NCBI GenBank assembly: GCA_944381255.1 | Contig: CALWKL010000023.1 | Coordinates: 1 to 18,431, forward strand | Origin: an uncultured Clostridia bacterium | GTDB lineage: Bacteria > Bacillota > Clostridia > Christensenellales > UBA1242 | Direction: 5' to 3' | DNA length: 18,431 nt | Part shown: piece after piece, positions 15,262-18,431 of the stretch | How positions within the stretch are numbered: the stretch's first letter is position 1 | Layout of the letters: each line of letters begins with the position of its first letter | Translations under genes and position numbers: made by a program | Notes under the pieces: model-generated | The model's input: only the letters and a program-made list of their open reading frames with translations | Told to the model about the DNA's origin: nothing | Databases searched by the model: none

Positions 15262-16123
15262 ACTAAACGATGATATTAATAAAAGTAATGTAAATGATTA
15301 TAGTTTGGATAGTATTAAGAAACATTTAAACAGTATCGATGCTGAGTATGAGGCTACTTATCCTAGTGCTACTCCTGATGAATCTACTATGCCTCAGTAT
15401 CAAACGGTACAGAGACCTACATATGAACAAATTGAGGAGGAGGCTCGTAATTCTCTTGGTGTTTATGAGGCTTCTAGTAAGCAGGAAATTCAAAATGATT
15501 ATAATGAAGAATTGTCTCAAATAGCTCAAGAGGAAGAAGAAGTGATATCTTCTGCTGAGTCTTCAAGGGCTGAAGCTGAAGCTGAGTATAAGAATAATAT
15601 TGAGACTAATAGAAGCAATATGATTTCTCAGGGCGTTGAGAGAAGTAGTATTGTAAGTAATACAGAGCAAAGCATAGAATCAGATTATAACCGAGAACTG
15701 GTTGACTTGATAGAAAAAACTCAATTGTCATTGTCTGAATTGGAGTTAAAAAAATCTATAGCTCAAAATGAAATGAATACAGCACTTGATAAATTTGATA
15801 TCGCTTATGCTGCAAAACTAGAAAAAAAGATAGAAGACTTGTCTAGTAAATATGATCAACAAATGTTAGATTTGGAAAAATATAATTTGGAGATTGCGGA
15901 GCTTAGAAACAAGCGTAATGAAGAATGGAAAAAGTGGGTTAATTCTCAAACTTCTGCGATTAATGCGGAAAAAAGTCGTGCAAAAGTCGAATATTTGATA
16001 GATTCGATAAAGAAAATGACTAAAGAAGAGGCTGTTAATATTATATACGATCCAGAAATAGTAGCTTCTCTTGGTGAGCATTATCAAATAGTACTTGATT
16101 ATGTCAATCGTAGGAAGCAATAA
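15227..16123 (+). CDS. Long coiled-coil particle protein, possible ejection or internal protein
   Basis: 298 aa from the ATG at 15227, preceded by GGAGGTGG; an ATG at 15212 overlaps the RBS and is rejected. The N-terminal 60 residues are polar, with a short amphipathic motif LDSIKKHLNSI (27-37) and a Pro/Thr-rich linker. From about 65 to 265 the protein is almost entirely charged helix with heptads ('LEKKIEDLSSKYDQQMLDLE'), and the segment 'NMISQGVERSS' is embedded in it. The C-terminal 30 residues are a smaller helical domain. Similar coiled-coil proteins follow hub genes in Bacillota podovirus-like loci, as I recall. Internal ejection protein, needle or assembly chaperone are all possible. 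Its stop overlaps the holin-like start as TAATG. Confidence 0.55.
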   Translation: MSTEIKEEQTVELNDDINKSNVNDYSLDSIKKHLNSIDAEYEATYPSATPDESTMPQYQTVQRPTYEQIEEEARNSLGVYEASSKQEIQNDYNEELSQIAQEEEEVISSAESSRAEAEAEYKNNIETNRSNMISQGVERSSIVSNTEQSIESDYNRELVDLIEKTQLSLSELELKKSIAQNEMNTALDKFDIAYAAKLEKKIEDLSSKYDQQMLDLEKYNLEIAELRNKRNEEWKKWVNSQTSAINAEKSRAKVEYLIDSIKKMTKEEAVNIIYDPEIVASLGEHYQIVLDYVNRRKQ

Positions 16124-16728
16124 TGTCAATTGAAATAAAGAGTAGGTTAAAATCGTATAGTTTTTGGGTTTCTCTTGCAAGTGCAATACTTTTGTTAGTT
16201 CAGACTGTGGGACGACCCCTTGGGCTTGTTATTGATGAAACTACCTATATGTCAATAATTAATAGCGTATTGGGAGTATTTGTGGTATTAGGTATTATTA
16301 GTCATCCTGGTCAGACTTTGATAAATAATGCTAACGCAACTTCTGCTGGCAGTGAGGTAGAAGCAAATAGTCAAAATCAAAAAACTAAAAACGAAAGTGT
16401 AACAAATGATACATTGAGTAATTCAAAAACTACTCAAAATGCAACTAGTGGAAGTTCGAATCTAACAAATATTTCAATGGAGGACTCCAAAAGTAATAGC
16501 AAAATTAGTTCGACTGATGATAATACTGATGAGAATTGTGAAGTAATTGAATCTATGAATAATTATACAAATTCTAATAATTTAAATTTAAATAATAATG
16601 ATAAATTTGAAATGAATAATTATTCATTAGATAGCGGAAATAATGTTGTTGAGATTGAGACAGATGTTGATACTCAAAAGCGATTGGATAATTTTAGACA
16701 ACAACTAGATAATATATATAAGAATTAA
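16123..16728 (+). CDS. Holin-like two-TM protein (phi LC3 type) with long disordered tail
   Basis: 201 aa, translationally coupled to the preceding gene (TAATG, AGGAAG inside that gene). Residues 1-62 look like a phi LC3-family holin: a basic start, TM1 about 13-35 ('YSFWVSLASAILLLVQTVG'), a short loop with 'GLVIDETTY', TM2 about 42-60. Known family members are about 70-90 aa. Here about 140 further residues follow, rich in Asn, Ser, Thr and Asp, most likely disordered, ending in an amphipathic LDNFRQQLDNI (188-198). A holin would form membrane lesions for lysis, but no endolysin gene lies in the window. The tail and the shared motif with its neighbour also allow a role as a membrane tether for the particle. 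Confidence 0.65.
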   Translation: MSIEIKSRLKSYSFWVSLASAILLLVQTVGRPLGLVIDETTYMSIINSVLGVFVVLGIISHPGQTLINNANATSAGSEVEANSQNQKTKNESVTNDTLSNSKTTQNATSGSSNLTNISMEDSKSNSKISSTDDNTDENCEVIESMNNYTNSNNLNLNNNDKFEMNNYSLDSGNNVVEIETDVDTQKRLDNFRQQLDNIYKN

Positions 16729-16844
16729 ATTTAAGCTTCTTAAAAATAACAAAACACAAATTTAAGACTTATAATTAATATTAGTAAAGATAACTTAAGA
16801 AATGAATAATTGTTGAGCGTAACCTAAATAAGATTGATTAAAGC

Positions 16845-16873
16845 AAAAGGACGAGATTTTTCTCGTCTTTTTT
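16845..16873 (+). terminator. Intrinsic terminator of the structural operon
   Basis: GACGAGA (16850-16856) and TCTCGTC (16861-16867) with a TTTT loop form a strong stem, extended by A/T pairs and followed by six T's. It lies about 120 nt after the holin-like gene. Confidence 0.85.
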
Positions 16874-16962
16874 ATTTAAATTTAGTAAAGAAAAAATTAA
16901 AATCTAAAGTTTTTTGTTGATCTTTTTCAGGCTTAGACAATTATTAAAATAGTTTTTTTAAG

Positions 16963-16991
16963 TTGACAAAATTTCCCAACAATGTTAGACT
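16963..16991 (+). promoter_or_regulatory. Candidate promoter for the HAD phosphatase gene
   Basis: A perfect TTGACA (16963-16968) and TAGACT (16986-16991) are separated by 17 nt. The -10 matches 4 of 6 positions. It implies a leader of about 160 nt; a closer AT-rich start around 17055 cannot be excluded. Confidence 0.4.
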
Positions 16992-17156
16992 TTTGGAGTA
17001 ATGTTAGCCAAAACTTAACGAGTAAAAAGTTAATTTTGTAGTAAAAGTTTTCGTATTATAAAATTTATTTACCTATATTAAAAATAATTTAATAAAAAAT
17101 AACTTTTTGAAAGTAAATTTGGTTTTAAAATTAGAGTCGATTACAAAGGAGTAATT

Positions 17157-18005
17157 ATGGAAAATAACTTAACAATACCCAAAGTAGCGTTTATCTATGA
17201 TTTTGATAAGACTTTATCTACTAAAAATATGCAAGAATTTAGTTTTATGCAACAATTTAGTATTAACAGTACTTCATTTTGGACTGAATGTGGGGAATTT
17301 GCTAATAGTCATAAAATGGATCAAAATCTCGCTTATATGTACATTATGCTTAAGACCTGTCAGGCAAAAGGTGTAAGATTAACTCGTGAATTTTTGGTCA
17401 ACTGTGGTAGAGATATTGAATTATTGCCTGGATTGGAGTCTTGGTTTGAGAGAGTTAATGATTTTGGGAAAAATCATGGAGTAGCTGTCGAGCATTATAT
17501 AATTTCTTCAGGTTTAAAGGAAATGATTGAGGGGACTTCAATTTCAAAATACTTTAGAGAGATTTATGCAAGTTCTTTTCTGTATGAAGATGGGGTGGCT
17601 GTGTGGCCTGCTCTAGCTATTGATTATACAGGTAAGACTCAACATATTTATAGAATCAATAAAGGAATTTTGAATGTTACTGACCCTCGCATAAATGACA
17701 ATATGCCTCACAATATTCGGCCGGTGCCTTTTACTAATATGATTTATATCGGCGATAGTGCTACAGATATTCCTTGTATGCGCCTGGTGATGAAAAGTGG
17801 AGGAAATGCTATAGGTGTGTATCAAAATGATGAAAAACACATTGCTTATCTTAATACTTTAATAAAAAATAACAAACTTAATTTTATTGCAAAAGCCGAT
17901 TATGAAGAAAACAGTGAACTCGATTCTTTGGTAAAAGAGATAATACTAAAAATAAAGCATACCGAAAATTTAAATGCTATTGCAAAAGCTCAACGTGGGC
18001 AATAA
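17157..18005 (+). CDS. HAD-superfamily phosphatase
   Basis: 282 aa with AAAGGAG 6 nt before the ATG. HAD motif I is 'YDFDKTLST' with nucleophile Asp15 and acid/base Asp17; motif II is 'YIISSGLKE' (Ser117/118); Lys160 in 'YTGKTQ' is the likely motif III lysine; motif IV is 'IYIGDSATDIPCM' (Asp200, Asp204), which binds Mg2+. A helical cap lies between motifs I and II (about 25-105), as in phosphoserine-phosphatase-like (C1-cap) enzymes. All catalytic residues are present. Substrate is unknown; soluble cytoplasmic hydrolysis of a small phosphomonoester is the safe prediction. The protein belongs to a type I recall from many gut Bacillota chromosomes, so it probably marks native host DNA, beyond the operon terminator and with its own promoter. 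Confidence 0.85.
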   Translation: MENNLTIPKVAFIYDFDKTLSTKNMQEFSFMQQFSINSTSFWTECGEFANSHKMDQNLAYMYIMLKTCQAKGVRLTREFLVNCGRDIELLPGLESWFERVNDFGKNHGVAVEHYIISSGLKEMIEGTSISKYFREIYASSFLYEDGVAVWPALAIDYTGKTQHIYRINKGILNVTDPRINDNMPHNIRPVPFTNMIYIGDSATDIPCMRLVMKSGGNAIGVYQNDEKHIAYLNTLIKNNKLNFIAKADYEENSELDSLVKEIILKIKHTENLNAIAKAQRGQ

Positions 18006-18093
18006 ATGTGTAGCAATATAATTTTTAAAATGTGTTTGAGTGATGTTATTTTATCTATTCTATTTGTAATAGGTTTTATTTTGTTTAATTTTT

Positions 18094-18127
18094 GTAAACT
18101 ATGTTTTATAAAATAATTCTAGTTTAC
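18094..18127. repeat. Inverted repeat in the last intergenic region
   Basis: GTAAACTA (18094-18101) and TAGTTTAC (18120-18127) form an 8-bp stem with an 18-nt loop, about 90 nt after the HAD gene. No T-run follows, so a terminator role is doubtful; it may be a processing element or a chance AT-rich palindrome. Confidence 0.3.
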
Positions 18128-18177
18128 TTCGTTGCTAATATTAAATTTTTAAATATATAAAAATGTATGAAAATCGT

Positions 18178-18207
18178 TTGGATAAAAGGGGGCTTAAGTG
18201 GTACACT
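18178..18207 (+). promoter_or_regulatory. Candidate promoter for the right-edge gene
   Basis: TTGGAT (18178-18183) and TACACT (18202-18207) with an 18-nt spacer, about 75 nt before the TTG start at 18282. Confidence 0.4.
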
Positions 18208-18281
18208 AAAATAGATAAATTTCTACAAAATTTTCAAGTTAAGACTATTAATGTAGAATAGAAAAAACGGAGGATAAGCGC

Positions 18282-18431
18282 TTGTCAAAAGAGAATAATG
18301 AGGTAAGTGTGGCAAAGAATAAACTTCGCTTTCCGCAGTACACATATATATCAATAATTTTAATAAGTATTATAGTTTGTATTTCTATAGTGCTTGCAGT
18401 TGTGTATCTGCCTATAAACAATGCACTAGCA
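18282..18431 (+). CDS. N-terminus of a membrane or secreted protein, cut off by window edge
   Basis: The frame is open for 50 codons from TTG (18282) to the edge. GGAGG (18269-18273) lies 8 nt upstream, making the rare TTG start credible; no in-frame ATG occurs. The product has about 24 polar residues ('SKENNEVSVAKNKLRFPQY'), then a long hydrophobic segment from about residue 25 to 43 ending 'VVYLPINNALA'. That is an uncleaved signal anchor or a long signal peptide with a possible ALA cleavage site. The family cannot be told from this fragment. Confidence 0.6.
   Translation, partial: MSKENNEVSVAKNKLRFPQYTYISIILISIIVCISIVLAVVYLPINNALA

Larger units (their letters stand above)
16729..17156 (+). 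other. Intergenic region between phage-like operon and HAD gene
   Basis: It holds the operon terminator (16845-16873), a candidate promoter (16963-16991) and a duplicated octamer AATGTTAG (16981-16988 and 17000-17007) overlapping and following the -10 region, which might be an operator. No ORF with an RBS, no tRNA and no copy of the tRNA-Lys core were found here, so there is no visible attachment site at the right end of the phage-like operon. Confidence 0.5.

Noticed and set aside
4940..16728. Alternative genetic code (TGA recoding), as in some gut phages
   Set aside because: Several genes end in TGA at expected positions with overlapping starts, and tryptophans are encoded by TGG, so the standard bacterial code fits.
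16729..17156. A right-hand attachment site matching the tRNA-Lys core
   Set aside because: I searched by eye for the T-arm string GGGTTCGAGTCCC and the acceptor ATTGTCCACCA and found neither; only a terminator, a promoter-like pair and a repeated octamer are present.

Overview
The window comes from a low-GC bacterium that uses the standard bacterial code (TGA acts as a stop, for example at the end of the terminase gene). Purine-rich Shine-Dalgarno sites, a phi LC3-type holin-like protein and membrane-anchored SH3-like surface proteins suggest an uncultured Bacillota, probably a Clostridia-like gut lineage. That placement is an inference from style and family resemblance, not from a marker gene.

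Left flank (1-3090). A truncated membrane-protein gene runs off the left edge on the minus strand, with a clear sigma-A promoter. At 758-802 lies only the 3' half of a tRNA-Lys(CUU), from the anticodon loop to CCA. It is preceded by a short inverted repeat and followed by the tRNA's terminator, as expected for the right-hand attachment junction of an element integrated further left. A possible small RNA (minus strand, about 1037-1173) and a long minus-strand gene follow. That gene encodes a secreted, C-terminally membrane-anchored protein with a propeller-like region and SH3-like domains.

Regulatory head (3091-4939). A promoter, two kinds of tandem 10-bp repeats and an attenuator-like hairpin precede a 178-aa sigma-region-4/RinA-like regulator. 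A second anchored SH3-like surface protein lies on the opposite strand. A strong + strand terminator sits just before the structural operon, so the regulator may work by activation or antitermination of late genes.

Phage-like structural operon (4940-16873). Tightly packed + strand genes follow a P22-like podovirus order: terminase large subunit, a small-terminase-like fragment, a Cys-rich mini-protein, portal, scaffold, two tandem paralogous major capsid proteins, a head-cluster protein of unknown function, a head-tail connector, a gp10-like propeller hub, a short coiled-coil/beta protein, a possible 41-aa protein, a long coiled-coil protein and a holin-like two-TM protein with a long disordered tail. 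The operon ends at a strong terminator. No integrase, replication gene, repressor, endolysin, tail fibre or spike was found in the window.

Right flank (16874-18431). A HAD-family phosphatase with its own RBS, and the first 50 codons of a membrane or secreted protein, look like ordinary chromosome.

The main idea worth testing is that 3298-16873 is a compact, separately regulated capsid-and-packaging module: a domesticated podovirus head or gene-transfer-agent-like particle with two capsid proteins, rather than a complete prophage.
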